DNA from: Amia ocellicauda
Lineage: Eukaryota; Chordata; Actinopteri; Amiiformes; Amiidae
NCBI RefSeq assembly: GCF_036373705.1
Contig: NC_089850.1
Coordinates: forward strand, 47,585,048-47,649,047
Reading direction: 5' to 3'
Length of the DNA: 64,000 bases
The notes under the pieces are model-generated. The model searched no databases and had not been told where the DNA came from. It saw nothing but the letters and a program-made list of their open reading frames with translations. Positions 1 through 13,003 of the stretch are shown here, piece after piece. Every line of letters starts with the position of its first letter. The first letter of the stretch is position 1. The translations under genes were made by a program, and so were the position numbers.

Positions 1-104
1 GTAATTCCTCATAACATATTTAGCAGTGCTCCTTTTGTTGATCAGCTTGTTCCCATAGCTGCCATATGCTTTTCACTGTATATTATTAATATTATTATTT
101 TATT

Positions 105-165
105 TTTATTTATTTATTAGCAGACGCCCTTGTCCAGGGCAACTTACAAAATGAGAACATGATGG
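105..165 (-). repeat. L2-type LINE/SINE 3' tail
   Basis: The sequence ttattagcagacgcccttg..cagggcaacttac is the reverse complement of the fish L2/UnaL2-type tail (gtaagt..ccctgg..aagggcgtctgc..aataa), preceded by an (att)n stretch at 92-118. The element body to its right is not recognisable. Confidence 0.75.
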
Positions 166-861
166 CAATATAAGTCAGAAACACTAAAATGCACTTGTCT
201 GGTGACTAAAACATGAAATAATGGAGCTACACACATCACCAAAAGGTGAATAAATATTCAAAGATGAAACAGATGTACAAGAAATAAATGTTTTTTTTCC
301 CTCAGTGGATCATTAGAGTTATTCATTATCCTGCATGTAAGAAACTACCAGATATAAAGTATTTTTTGGTTAGAAATCCTCAGGAAAGCTACCATCTGTT
401 CTTCTGTGTCTGAAAACTCCCGTCGTGCCAGGCTTTATTGCTTACAGTATTCTCTGATATAAATTTCCCTTCCTCAGCCATAAAATCTGGATATGAGCAG
501 AGGGTGATGGTGATGTTAAGAACCTTAAAGATGTTTACATTGATATTAATGGTTCAGATCTCTCGAATGGGAAGAAACATACAGTTCATTTAATCATACA
601 CAGCCCCCCTAAGGGAGACTAAATAAATATAAAACAAATCAAGCCTAACCTAAGAAGGAAATATTCCTAAGCCATGCCTATAAATTCACCAAGAGAATGA
701 AGAAATACTTTTTTTGGCTGAAGTCCTGTGAAACTATGTCATCTTAAAGCAGAGAGCAACATCTAACTGTCACTGCTATGAGCTCTGGTTTCCATGACAG
801 CATGAGTCAGTTCATCTATTGATCAGCCTGCACGGGAATGTGTCTCTACAATAACCAATTA

Positions 862-887
862 ATATATATATGTGTGTGTGTGTGTGT
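862..887. repeat. (AT)n(TG)n microsatellite
   Basis: Alternating AT from 862 to 870 passes into (TG)8 from 871 to 887. Confidence 0.95.
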
Positions 888-1845
888 TTTAGCTGAGATA
901 TCATTTAATAGGGTTCATATCATATGTTTCATACTGTTCTATCAGCTGGTTATTTATTGTCCCACACTTGTTTACTCAGGCATAGCAGAAGGAAACTGTT
1001 TTCCTTACATTAACTTTAACCTTTTGCCATCTACAAGGACTCTTTGTGTGAAATGTGTTAATTTGTATAAATTCAAATCGAGGAGAGAAACTGTTCTGTC
1101 TTGGATGCAAATGTAAATGTTCTGACTGTGGTTCAGAATGAGCTCTTCCAAGGCCAGAGTTTTGCTGTGGCTTTTCAAATTTGGTTTGTGCAGATTTTTT
1201 GTTGGTGGACTGTGATCTTATTTCATCCCAGGGAGAGATGGTTACCCATCATTTGATTCCATAGTAAATAATGGGAAAACAAATTAAGCCCCTAATCTTA
1301 ATTAAGATGCTGAAAGTTTAATTTAATCAATAATCCTAAAATCACACCTCTGTTCAGACAAGGTGGATCCTGTTCTGCATTCATAATTGTGTTTTCAATC
1401 TTTTTAAGGAATGCCATGGCTTACTCTTTTATCCGAATTATAAGGTTTGTGCACACTCTGCATGTTCAGCCCTTGTTAGTAACCTAAGATTTTTCAGCAA
1501 AATGTCAGTGGTTACAAGGAACGAAACAGAAGCACCTTTTTAACCAACAGCAGACAGAAAACAGACAAAAGCAAAAGAAAGGCTTCTACGCTTAGACCCG
1601 TTTAGATTTTTACAGGACAGTAAATATTGAGTTAATTTAATTTTCTAGGGATCTGTGCAAGTGGATGAATATGGCTAACACACACGTAAATTATCTTGTG
1701 GTACCAATCCACTGCATCCAAACCATTTGTCTTGAATAATTAATACAATGAATGATTTCTGACAAATTCAGTACTCCAGTTGTCATGGAAACGTGGGATA
1801 GTATAATTTCAGCAATTTGATTTATTTTAGATCTCCTGCCAATAC

Positions 1846-1869
1846 TTTTTTTTTTTTTTTTTTTTTTTT
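1846..1869. repeat. Poly(T) tract
   Basis: 24 consecutive T bases. Confidence 0.95.
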
Positions 1870-4800
1870 AATCAGAGAAAACTCCTCAGATTAGCTAAAA
1901 CTTTAATTCTGAGCTGCTGGGTCGAGTTCTCCAGAGAAAATTGTAAATCCAAAGAGGCTTAATAAATAAAGAAGAAAGATTTACAGCATTGAGCTACATT
2001 AACTTGAGCTGCTCATTACCACAAACACTGCTGCTGATTCACTGGCTTGTTATCCCTCCCACTTTCAATGTGCTTTCTTCTATGACCTGATGAATTCAGA
2101 TCTAATCAACAAAGTTCCACAAATGACGACCTTGCTTTCTTTGCTAGAATTGTCTTCATCAGGAGGTTAAACTATTAAAGCCCCTGTTTTCCTTGTGCAG
2201 TTTCTCCCCTGCCCATTCTTATGCCACTGAATGAGAGCTGCTGCTCGGGCATTTGTTCAGACATGCAGTACGTGCAGTGCACTGAGGATGAGTTGTCTTA
2301 CCTTCAGCAGCGGTCAGCAGGTCACAGACGCAAGCCTTGGTGGACTATGGGAAAATGTCTTTTGTCTAACAGATCTGGAGGTTCTCTGGCAACTTTTCTG
2401 AGTATGTCACAAAGTTTATGGGAATAAGATCAGGGGGGCGGGGACACACAGAGCCCCGAATGAGAGGGGAGGGGCTTTTTGCTGTTCCTCCAGCCTTGTG
2501 GAATTGCGCACTGGACACAGTGAGATGCCAGACTTCACTTGTCTTTGTTCCAGGTATTCAGACCAGTGCATTTGTATTGTCACTCAGTGCTTTAGTTCTC
2601 CATTCACCCAGGTCTACAGAAAGGACTACAGACTACAGGAAATAGACGTACCAAAACTAAATATTTTTATTTTGCATGAATGGCACAATATCTCTGAAAG
2701 CGATCTTATATCTGATGTTATTTTGCCACACATAAAGATCAATGCAGAATCTTGCCCATCTGCTGTTTGTCAGTGAAAACCCAGTGTGGGAAGTAAATAA
2801 ATAAACTCTAATGCACAGTTGTATATGGGCTTGTAAAGCCCCTTCTGACCATAAATCCTGTAACTGCCTGATTTTCCTCTGTCCAATTCTTAGTCAGAGA
2901 ACTGAAGCAGGCAGGGCAGGAGTGAGCATTTTCTGGAGGGTGGAATGTCTCTTCGGAGGTTCTCAGTTTAGAGCTCTTCAGAGAAAGGAGTTTGCATCCC
3001 AGACTTCCTTACAAGGAGTTTATCTGGCTTCTCTCAAACCAAAACAAGTTCCAAAACCACATTTTTAAAATGACTAGTCCTGCGTACTTGGAGTATAAGG
3101 GCAGGGGTGAAACATGGGCACATAACAGAGGGATAAACTAGTGTGTTTTCTCTGGCGGGGGCTGTGCTGTTGTTGGCAGGCAAAGCTCTTTTGCATTGTT
3201 CCAGCGATGCTGACACACACGAGCAGGATCCTTATCCCCTGCCTTTATAACGGAAGAGCCCCTGCATAACATAATCAAACTGTAATGAATGAGAAGGTGG
3301 CACCTTAATGCAATGCGTCATCTGAGTTGCTTACATTAAGCCTTTCAGCATTGACTTACAGACCACTTTTTGATTGAGAGCTGTTAAATTACAAGATGAG
3401 CCAAGTGAGGTGCTGTAAATGTCTTCCATGGTGTAGCTAATCTTCAGAACATCCATTAAGTGATACATTTCTTTCTTTTACAATTTCACTCTCAAATCAG
3501 TGTAATAATTACAATTCCACAAAAAAGTGCTACTCTAGTGCTCTGTTGTGTTTTTTGTCTTTTCTTCAATAAACCGTAAAGAGGCCCCTTTGCTATAACT
3601 GTGTCTCTGAACATGGCAGCATTAGTTGTTAAAAAGCATCTGATATCAAATGTAGATATTAATACAATTTGCTATAAGTAATACAATAACAGGGCAGCTT
3701 ATTTTTAATAGAGAGTTTATGGAATATTTTTTTAATGCAGCTTCCAAAAACATGAAGGATAATTTGAACAACTTCGTTCAGAGGAATAAGAAAAGCTAAG
3801 CTACTAAGATTCAAAATTTCGTAACAATACAACTCTGAAGAAGTGTTCTTTCAAACCTTGTAAATAATGATGTGTGATTGAGCCAGCTGGGGATAAAAGC
3901 CAGGGCAGGTGAAATAAAGCATCTCTCAGTACTGAAGCTGGAATGTACAACTGGGCTCTGCAGACAAATGTGAAACCCCAGGGAATTACATCCCATCATT
4001 TTACTAAATTATTTGAGATTAATGCAGTGGGTATAAAACTTTCACCCCGGCACCTGTTGCATCTTCTGTACCCATGTCTCTGTTGGTTTATTTATGGTTC
4101 TCCTGCACCCAGCTTGTCCACCATGTTCGCTGTGTGTTCCAGTTTGACAAGAGGAGAGCAGCAGCTGTGTTCAGATCTGTGCTTGCTCTTTCCCTCGCTG
4201 GTATCTGTCAGATGGGAATTGCACTCATCGTGATAACTGGGAAAAGCACGGCAGTACCCAGGGCTCTTGAGGGTCGGCCTTTCCTCTGGCTCTTTACCTG
4301 GAGCATGTTTTTTGGTGATGGGGAAGGTGCTCTGGCCATCATGTCCCTTGAGCTATATGTAGGGTAGAGGAGTTGCCCCAGCCAGGCCATGAATCTCATG
4401 GAGAGAGTGTTATGAATAGAGGAAAGGAATTTGTATTATGGGTTTAGGACTATTTTCTATAGCAATACAACCAATATTTGTGTCTCTCCGTACACTGAGG
4501 TTCCTGTAGGTGTTATCTTGTGTATATAACTGTATCCCAAAAACTTCCCTTGGGTCTTGTAGTGTTAGTAAGCCAGGACCTTTTTGTTTCTGTGGCCCAT
4601 TTCCTCTTGAGAATAATGAAAACCAAAGTGAAGCCATTTCAGCAATCTTTATAATATATCTGATTAAATTGTGATATTGTGTCCAAAAGTGGACAAATGG
4701 ACTTCACACATATCAGTGTAGTCATTTATACATTAATTGTAATCAAATTGATATTCGAAGAAATCGGCACTTATAAACAAGTAACCAACATATTTCCGTA

Positions 4801-6311
4801 AATCTGTTACAACTGAACTATGTGTGTACAAATTAATTAATCAAAATTGATGTAAAAAGATATTCCAGTGTTGCACTTCTACTTTCTTTTTACCTGTCCT
4901 GTCTTCAGGAGATGTGCTACTAATAATTGAACAGGAGGTATAAAGAAAACAAAATTAACTACATCTTTAAGTAAAGTGTAATGACAGCTCTTGACAAATT
5001 GTGCTGAGAAAGGAGATTGGGTGAATGTAGCTAATGGCAGATTGTCTGCCTGAAACAACGTGCTGAAAGCCTGGTGTCTGGAGAACTGTGCTAGGAGAGG
5101 ATGGCGGCGATAACATTCTGGGAAATGTGAAGAGATTAACTGTGTTTTGCGACATGGTAAGAGCCCTGTCTCGTACCACTGACAAAGGCACATGAAGGAG
5201 AGAAAACCTCACAGGATGAGAGTCTGGGCCCTTTGAAGTAGCGGCCTTGTTCTGGCCTTATTTCTGCACATAGGATACTTTTACAGCTCTATACAAAAGA
5301 AGGGGGGGGGGGTTGCTGCTTCGTTTAAAGAAAATATTGCTGATATGCAAAACACTAAAATTAGTAATGTTTTCTCTTTGCAGTTAGCGCAAGAAGTAAC
5401 ATGACTTTGAGTGAATTATATTTGATAGATCAAATGAGAGTGCTGATATTTTTAGAACTTCAATTTCAATGCATCTTAGCAGTTTCCAAAAGATAAATCT
5501 GAAAATAAAGGCACCTTGTCTAAATGAAAACATAATTTGATCCATAATGAGTGACTTTAATTAATGTCAGTTTTTTAAATGTGTATTTTTTTACGGATCA
5601 CCTAAACTAAGATTCAAAAATTACTTGGAAAGGAGTGGTACTGCTGAATGCTAAAATGCCTAAATTTTTCTGCACACCGTGCACTGTCTAGGCAGACAGA
5701 GACAGACGAAATATTGTTCTTGCTGTCTTATAAAAAGGATCTTAAAGCATTACCACTGTGGGGTGCAAACAGCCATAACCAGGGTCCTGGGTATAGATCC
5801 TGGCTGTCAGATACAGAGGTCACACTAACAAGCGCCCACAACAGTACTTCAAAAGGACCTGGCATGTCTGCCTTGAACCTGACGCATATTGATCCTAAAG
5901 AGACCAGTCAGCTGTGTGCCACTAGTTTACTATTTTATTTTTAGGAGATTAAAGCTTTAATGCTAAGTAACACGATCAAACATATTCTTATTCACACATT
6001 TGTGAAGAAAAACACACAAAACAAGAGACTGTTGTGTTTTGATTATGGATTGATATTTGTTAATGGTATCTTCAGTGCCTTTTATGTTTTCATGACAAAT
6101 TGCACACATAAGGATGTTACTGACACACAGCAATGCTTGGTTATTCTGACATAGTGAACAATGTATGAAAAAGAGTTCTCCGAGTAGGATACTAGGACAT
6201 TCCCTGCAGACCTGGAATAAGTCTGGTTGCTCTCCTCTGAACTGCCTCTAGAGCAGCGATATCTTTATTGAAGTGTGGAGCCTAGAACTGTACACAGTAT
6301 CCAGATGAGCT

Positions 6312-7915
6312 CTAACTAGTGCATTGTACAGTCTGAACATCACTGCCCTTGTTCTCAATTCTACACTTTTGACAAATATACCCTAACATTCGGTTTGACT
6401 TTTTTATTGCTTCCCCACATTGTTTGGATGGAGAAAGTGAGGAGTCCACATAGACTCCTAGGTCTTTCTCATGCGTTACTTCATCTAGTTCTATTCCTCC
6501 CATAGTGTAATTATAGTGGAAATTTTTGATACCTGCATGTAATACCTTGCACTTGAATCCACATTGAATTTCATCTGCCAGGTGTCGGCCCACAACTGAA
6601 TATTATCTAAGTCCCTTTGAATAACCTGTGCTGCCGAGATTGTATCTGCCGAGCCATCTATTTTAGTATCATCTGCAAATTTGACAAGTTTGCTAACTAT
6701 CCCAGAGTCCAGATCATTAATATAGATTAGATAAAGCAAAGGCCCTAGTACTGATCCCTGTGGAACTCCACTAACAACCTCACTCCAGTTAGAAGCAACT
6801 CCTCTAATCGACACCCTCTGTTTCCTAAACATCAAGCAGTTCATAATCCATCTACTTACATTACCCTGAATGCCTACAGCTTCCAATTTGAGGATCAGTC
6901 TTTGGTGTGGAACCTTATCAAAAGCTTTTTGGAAATCTAAGTATATCATATCATATGCTTTCACCTGATCTACAGCTGCAGTTGCATGTTCAAAAAATTC
7001 AAATAAATTAGTAAGACATGATCTGCCTCATCTAAACCCATGTTGACTATCTCCACGAATATGGTTTTCATTAAGATGCTCCTCTATAATAATTTTTTCC
7101 AACATTTTACAGGTGATGCAGGTGAGACTGATTGGTCTGTAATTTCCTGGCTCAGTTTTGTCACCTTTCTTGTGGATTGGTATGACATTTGCTGTCTTCC
7201 AGTCAGTTGGCACATCCCCTGTTCTAAGTGTCATTTGGAATATTTGAGTTAGCGGCCTATAAATAATTTCCCTCATTTCTTTAAGTACTGTTGGAAATAT
7301 CCCATCTGGCCCAGGTGATTTGTTGGTTTTTAATTCTGCTAGTCCCTTTAGTACCTCCTCCTCATTTATCCTGATCTCTCTTAGGGTTTGACTGGACTGG
7401 TTGTTAACCTGTGGCGTGTTATCTGTTTTTTCTTTTGTAAAAACCTCTGTGAAATACTCATTTAGAACATTTGCCACATCTTGTTCATTTTCCAAGATAC
7501 CTACATTTTTGCCCTTTATCTGTTTCACCTCCTCCTTTATTGACCGCTTGCTGTTGTAATATTGAAAAAAGCTCTTTGCATTAGTTTTTGCTCCAAGAGC
7601 TATGTTTCTTTCTATTTACCTCTTTGCTTTCCTGATCCCTTTCTTAACATCTCTTTGCAGCTCAACATATTCTATGTATTTTGTTTCGTCTCCATCCCTT
7701 TTGTATGCGCTATACAACATTTTCTTCCTCTTGATATTTTTTTGCATACCTCTATTAAACCATTTTGGCCAGTGTTTTTTGGTCCTCAATTTGCTAAGTT
7801 TTGGGACAAATTGCTCCTGAGCCTCAAGTAGTATATTCTTAAAATATACCCATCCATTTTCAACTGACTCTGTATCCATTGTGCTCCAGTCTACCTCTTC
7901 TAAGTGCCACCTCAT
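6312..7915 (-). pseudogene. LINE reverse transcriptase, broken into several frames
   Basis: Successive frames read KMLYSAYKRDGDETKY (7915-7616), SPGPDGIFPTVLKEM, PGNYRPISLTCITCKMLE (7528-7028), then MIYLDFQKAFDKVPHQRL, SGVPQGSVLGPL and the catalytic FADDTK (6964-6491). A last frame (6593-6312) covers the thumb region to VQTVQCTS. At least three frame breaks make it inactive. The order and motifs are those of CR1-type reverse transcriptases. Confidence 0.9.
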
Positions 7916-7918
7916 ACC

Positions 7919-8770
7919 TCATGCTTTTCTAAAATTGTAGACCATTGCTTTAGACTTGGACCTTGTTTTTTGAAAGAATGCCTCAAAGCTAACCATATTG
8001 TGATCGCAGTTTGCCATTGGTTCTCTAACTAGTGTCCCTCTGACTCTATCTTGGTCATTTGAAAAAATCAAGTCAATGCATGCTCTCTCTCTGGTTGGTT
8101 CCCTGACAAATTGAGTTAGAAAGCAGTCATTTACCATCTCAACCATTTCTATTTCTGCTTCTGTAGTCCCAACTGGGCTTTCCCAGTCTAAGTTTGGGAA
8201 ATTGAAATCCCCCATTATAACAGCCACATCCTTGCTACATGCAGAACTGATTACACTGTACAATGCAACATCTTTCTGAATATCTGAGTTGGGTGGCCTG
8301 TAACACACTACTACCACTAATCCTCCAGATCTCTTGTTCAAAAGTTTCACCCACAAAGATTCTGTTCCGTTACTGGGATCTAATACGAGTCCTTCTGCCT
8401 CAATGTCATTTTTTACATATAATGCTACCCCACCCCCTCTTCGATTTTGCCTGTCTCTCCTAAACTGTGTGTATCCTTCCAACTTGTATTTATCACCATC
8501 ATTTTTTTGTAGCCATGTTTCTGTCACTCTTACAACATCATAGTCACATGCCAGCACTGTGGCTTCCAAGTCTAACATCTTGTTCCTTATACTCCAGGCA
8601 TTGAGGTACAAACATTTCAGTACTTTCCTACTAGCAGTTTCCCTTGGTTTTCTTTCCTTAGAGGAACATCTCCCATTGTCAGAGCTCCCTGCCCCCCTGG
8701 TTCCTAGTTTTACATGTCGTGGTTGTTGGTTGTGTTTGATGCTCAGTGCGTGGTGCGATACAGTGAACAT
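7919..8770 (-). pseudogene. LINE endonuclease domain (apurinic-type)
   Basis: The 283-codon frame contains LNAWSIRNKMLDLE, VTETWLQKND, GGGVALYVKND, VVCYRPPNSD, VIMGDFNFPNLDWES and NCDHNMVSF. These are the ordered motifs of the exonuclease-endonuclease-phosphatase fold of CR1/L2 LINEs, with the Asn-Trp-Glu, Gly-Asp-Phe-Asn and Asp-His catalytic elements. It is nearly full length, followed by a frame break at about 7918. Confidence 0.9.
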
Positions 8771-8775
8771 TTAAT

Positions 8776-11700
8776 CACTGTATGGGTGATGTCATGAAAC
8801 ATTTATGCATTCACCACATCTGAAGTAAGATTTATTGCATGTACTTGTAGTAGTTTTATAGGATTATGATTCTTTAAATTACTACACCTAATAAAATGTT
8901 CCTTTGGGACTGTCATTTGGTGCTCAAATAAAGTGAAACTATGTGACTCTGGAATGATTCTGCCATCAGTTGAGAGCAGTGCTGTCTGTTTGGGGAGCTT
9001 TACTGCTTTGAGCTGTTAGTGCTACCATTTTTAATTTCATTTGTTGTAAATTCCTTGCCCAGGATTGTGTTTACCATGCCTGATGGACACCTTCTGTGCT
9101 GTTCCACATTGAACTGAGGTCCTCCTGGTCTTTGTCTTAAAAGCAGGAAAATATTTGCATTTAATGTTTATTTGATTACCACCAAGGAAAGGCTTTATTT
9201 GAAGGTTTTATGCTATTGTATTTACTATAAGGGCTGTAAGTTATACTTTTCATAAATCTCTACAAGTCTCTGCTTTGCAGCCCTGCAGCCTGAACTCTTC
9301 AGAAATGTGCTTTCATTGTTTCAACAGCTCCTCTGAGCTTTAAATGAAACTGTCACTCAGCAGTCAGGCATCCTCCTGTAGCCATAACTCTCTTCATGTG
9401 AGGGAAAACTTTTACCATCGCTTTGCAATGCACCTCGTCAGCCACAACAGAGTAGTTATTAAAACATTCAGTATCTCCATAACACAAAACATAAAGACCT
9501 CAGAGTTCAATTAGATTACCATGTGCTCTTGAAAATGCACACGTCTTATATTTATGCTTTCAATGTGGATTCTGAGTAGTGTTTCAGTGTAATTCTTGTA
9601 AATGTATGTTACAAGTCTCAGACGAGTCTAGGTGTGTACTATGCGTGTTACACATGGGGGAATTAAAAACGATTTCTTGTGAACAGTGACCCTGCTGCCT
9701 TGATGTGACTATGACTTCAGCTTGCTGCTTCCTAATAGAGAGTGTTATCAGCTGGTGAGGAATGAAAGCTATGCCCCAGATATTTCACCTAAGGTTAAAC
9801 TAAATCCGCCCGGGCCTCAGTCAACCCGACTGTTTGGCGACATGCACAAAGCAAAGGCTCACTTCTGTTTCTTGTCTCTGGTGGAGGTTGTGTGGACCAC
9901 ACAAATGAGCTGGGAGCTAGGCAGTTTGACTGTTCAGATTATTCCTGACAATGTTGCATTACTTAATCACACACGTATAATATAAAGGGGGGGTGGTGGT
10001 GACCACAAACGCACAAATGGCAAAAAAGCTACATCAGTTGCTTTGCACTTATTAAAAAGCGGTTTCAGCATATGCTGCAAACATTGTGAGTATAATACAG
10101 CAGAGCAGGTCTCTTTAAATTTGTAAATTAGGCACCAATTCTCAAACATTAGGATATACTGATTGACTGAGAAAGGGGAAAATGTGAAGGAAACAGCAGC
10201 CACAGTAACTGCAGGTGTGTAATTAAGGTGTGCAGCCAGATACCATGAGCAGGCTTTTCAGCCTAAGAAATGTAATACAATGATACAGACAGGGGGAAGT
10301 TCAAGAGAATGGCTCTGGCTCATCCGCCAACTGAATAACTTTAGAGTGGGCCGGGCCAGTCTTAAGTTAGATACCATGCATGTGAAGATTATTGTAGGGA
10401 AACTGCAGCTCACAAAGCAATTCTGTTCTCATAGGCCCCTTGAGAACTGATTGTATTTTTTTTTTCTTGTGAGCATTTACATTAGGGAGTTTACTTGGCC
10501 TGTCCAAATTCATGTAAACTATTTATATAACGACTTGAATTCACAGATTTCTGTTTCTCTCTCCCTCTCACACACGTACACAGTCACACAGACAAAAGGG
10601 TCAAATAAAGCAATGAGACCCCTGACTGTCTTTAATTGTGCAGTTAACTGTGCGGGGAAACATTTGAACTGTACACAGAACCATGGCAAGACTCCATGTA
10701 GGACGAACACCCTTTGCTTTTCTTATCTGATCTTCATACATGGCTGCACACTTCCTACCTGAAGGGACTGAGCTGGATGTAAACATGATTTGTATAAATG
10801 TTTAGTAGAATATGCATCTGCTTATTACTGTTAAAAAAAAAAAAAGCGTAATACCAGCTTAAAGTCTATTCTGTGATCTGGCTGGAAGTGTTACGTTAGA
10901 TAATCTGTCAAATTCATAATGGAGTTCAGTAGCAGAACGTAAGCTCTTGTATTACTGGCTCTTGTCCCTTTTAAGCAGGACTACTCGCACACAAGCCAAC
11001 ACAACAGAAGGCCAGCTGATGTGACTGTTCAGTGAAAGGCTGCCAAGGTGTGGTTGAAGGATCATATGCTGCATATAACACAACAGCAGAGTACATTTCG
11101 CACCTGGTGTATGGTGTCATAAACAGGAGAGGCGTCTGATTTTATGTATTTACTCATTTATTGGTTATATATCCCCCTCTATCCTCTGGGTAGGTGGGTA
11201 TCTTTAACGCATTACTACATGATTCTGATTAAAAATAAGCAACTTAAGCAATCTGGTGTAGTGCTGGAGTCACTGATGTGAGACCACCTGGTTCCTATCG
11301 TCAGGGTATGCGAGCAGGACAATGTCCGTTAGAGGCATTCAACACCCTGTTTTCAAGAGAGTTAAGTGTGCTGCTGATATATGGGGCATTATTAGGAAAG
11401 TATTTTTAGCCTGGCTGTAGGATAACTTGGACAGAGGGAGTGGAAAAATAATCTAGTTATTTTAGAAAGCCCTTATAAAAACAACCATTAACAATGTTAG
11501 TTTGAAATGTATTAAAAATGCGTTAGTGTTGTAACAACATCAAAGTAATGTTAATAATTGGGGCTTGAATACGATTTTTTGTTTTGTTTTAATGAATTCG
11601 ATTTTCATATTTACTGTCTTCTCTTCATAATCCAATAGAGAGAAAAAAGAGAGAAAGACACCTTTTTGACAAAGAATACTAGCCTCCAGAAAACCAAACA

Positions 11701-12353
11701 TTAGTGGTTCCTCAAAAACAGTCCTGCACCCCATCACCCCACAGAGCTCGAGTCCACCCCTATGGTTCGACACGTCTACTTGTGATGAACCTTTGTATTG
11801 TGAAGATTAAAGGGTTCCCTGCCATATTTATGGTAGCTGTGACATCACATGATGACAATGATGCTGGCTCTCAGCATCTTATAAATCATCTGAGTGTTAT
11901 GAGTCTGACGGGTATTTCACAGTAGCCCACAGTGATGACATTTGCCACTTTCCAGTCTGTTATGCAACTGCATGTGTTGTTTGAGGGTAGCCACTTCCGG
12001 AATAATGTATTTTAAATTGTACATGATGCTACGGACTGATAAAGATGAACAAGTAAGGTTGCCTCAGCCCTCAGAGCACCTCAGTGATATTTTATTTTCG
12101 AATATACTTTCCCTGTGACACGAGATAGAAGATATTCCACTGTTACACAGAAAAGTCCTTACCAATCTATCCTATGACTTTAAAGCTTTCTGATTTCATA
12201 TAAACATGTAAAAATACTTGATCTGCATTCTTGTACCACAGAGCGTGTTACACCACTTCCCAGTACAGACACCTGGTACATCTATAGGGGATTCCAGAGG
12301 TGTTAATACACATAAGGACTTGTTTACAAAAGAGAGACTAAACAGGTTGTATA

Positions 12354-12412
<59 letters not shown>

Positions 12413-12950
12413 GTTATTATTAAGAATAATAATATTAAAAATAATGTGAGAAATACATAACAATAAAGAATCTGTAAACAAATTCAGAAGTTTGTATTTA
12501 GAAAAGTTTGTAATAAGTACTTTTAAATAACCCCCAGAAGTCAGTCCCGTGCTTAAGCAGTGGTATAACTGGCCCCTTTCAGAAAATGAAGCAACGCATC
12601 TGGTTTACTCTAGAGGCTACTTGAATACCAGTGCAGTACGAACCACTATAAACAGCATTGTTTCCTGGTGGCGAATCCAAACTGTTAAATATAGTGCAGC
12701 TCTGTGTATTTCACAGCACTGCAACAATTCACTGTTTAATAAAGCCATGAATATATAAAAATAGAGCAGAACATCTGGACTTTATATCTACTGTTTGTAT
12801 GTGTGTTTTGTTTTTGTTTTTCAAAACATGATCTCAATCTTTGGGTCATTTTATTGTATCTGTGTTGTTTGTCGGTCTTGTTTAGAAGCTATGCACTAGT
12901 GTACGGTTATCTTCCTGTAGATTCTCGGAAGATCTCTCCCACTGATTGCC
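8776..12950. other. Probable cep85l intron, no gene recognised
   Basis: Non-coding and AT-rich between the - strand LINE and the first cep85l exon remnant. It holds the (ATT)n tract at 12355-12422. A frame at 12803-13000 overlaps the exon remnant but is in the wrong phase. Confidence 0.5.
12355..12422. repeat. (ATT)n microsatellite
   Basis: A run of about 22 ATT units with two interruptions (ttg). It produces a spurious poly-Ile frame. Confidence 0.95.
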
Positions 12951-13003
12951 TTATTGAAAATCTAAGAGAGTCTCATGTGACAGAAAGAGATAGTGATTGA
13001 CAG
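12951..13003 (+). pseudogene. cep85l: cep85l exon remnant with two in-frame stop codons
   Basis: In the frame that splices correctly into the exon at 17182, this block reads LKI*ESLM*QKEIVIDR. Vertebrate CEP85L has LKIKEGLLRQKEIVIDR here, so 13 of 17 positions agree and the two stops replace a Lys and an Arg. The stops are TAA at 12963-12965 and TGA at 12978-12980. A perfect donor (CAG|GTAAGT) follows at 13003/13004, with a polypyrimidine tract and AG at 12884-12885 upstream. The donor leaves two bases (AG) that join the first G of the next exon to make Arg, as in the family. Upstream of 12951 the similarity fades and more stops occur in this frame. Confidence 0.7.

Larger units (their letters stand above)
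166..6179. other. AT-rich sequence with no supported gene
   Basis: Only short ORFs occur, without splice-flanked coding signal. It contains the microsatellite at 862-887, the T run at 1846-1869 and a G run near 5304-5313. If cep85l extends upstream, this is intron. Confidence 0.5.
6180..8775 (-). mobile_element. CR1/Rex1-like LINE, - strand, truncated at both ends
   Basis: The - strand carries an endonuclease domain followed by a reverse transcriptase, as in CR1-group (Jockey superfamily) LINEs. The 3' end stops inside the region coding for the last third of the reverse transcriptase, shortly after a ccaggtctg sequence also present at 15884 in the second copy. Thus about 340 bp of the C-terminus and the 3' UTR are missing. 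ORF1 and the 5' UTR are also missing. Confidence 0.92.

Noticed and set aside
838..1116. 92-codon ORF near the left edge
   Set aside because: It crosses an (AT)n(TG)n microsatellite and has no recognisable domain or splice context.
12218..12460. ORF with poly-isoleucine
   Set aside because: It is a translation of the (ATT)n microsatellite.
12803..13000. Frame reading SYALVYGYLPVDSRKISPTD as a coding exon
   Set aside because: It ends in a stop three bases before the donor and is not the phase that fits the next exon. The correct phase gives the cep85l remnant.
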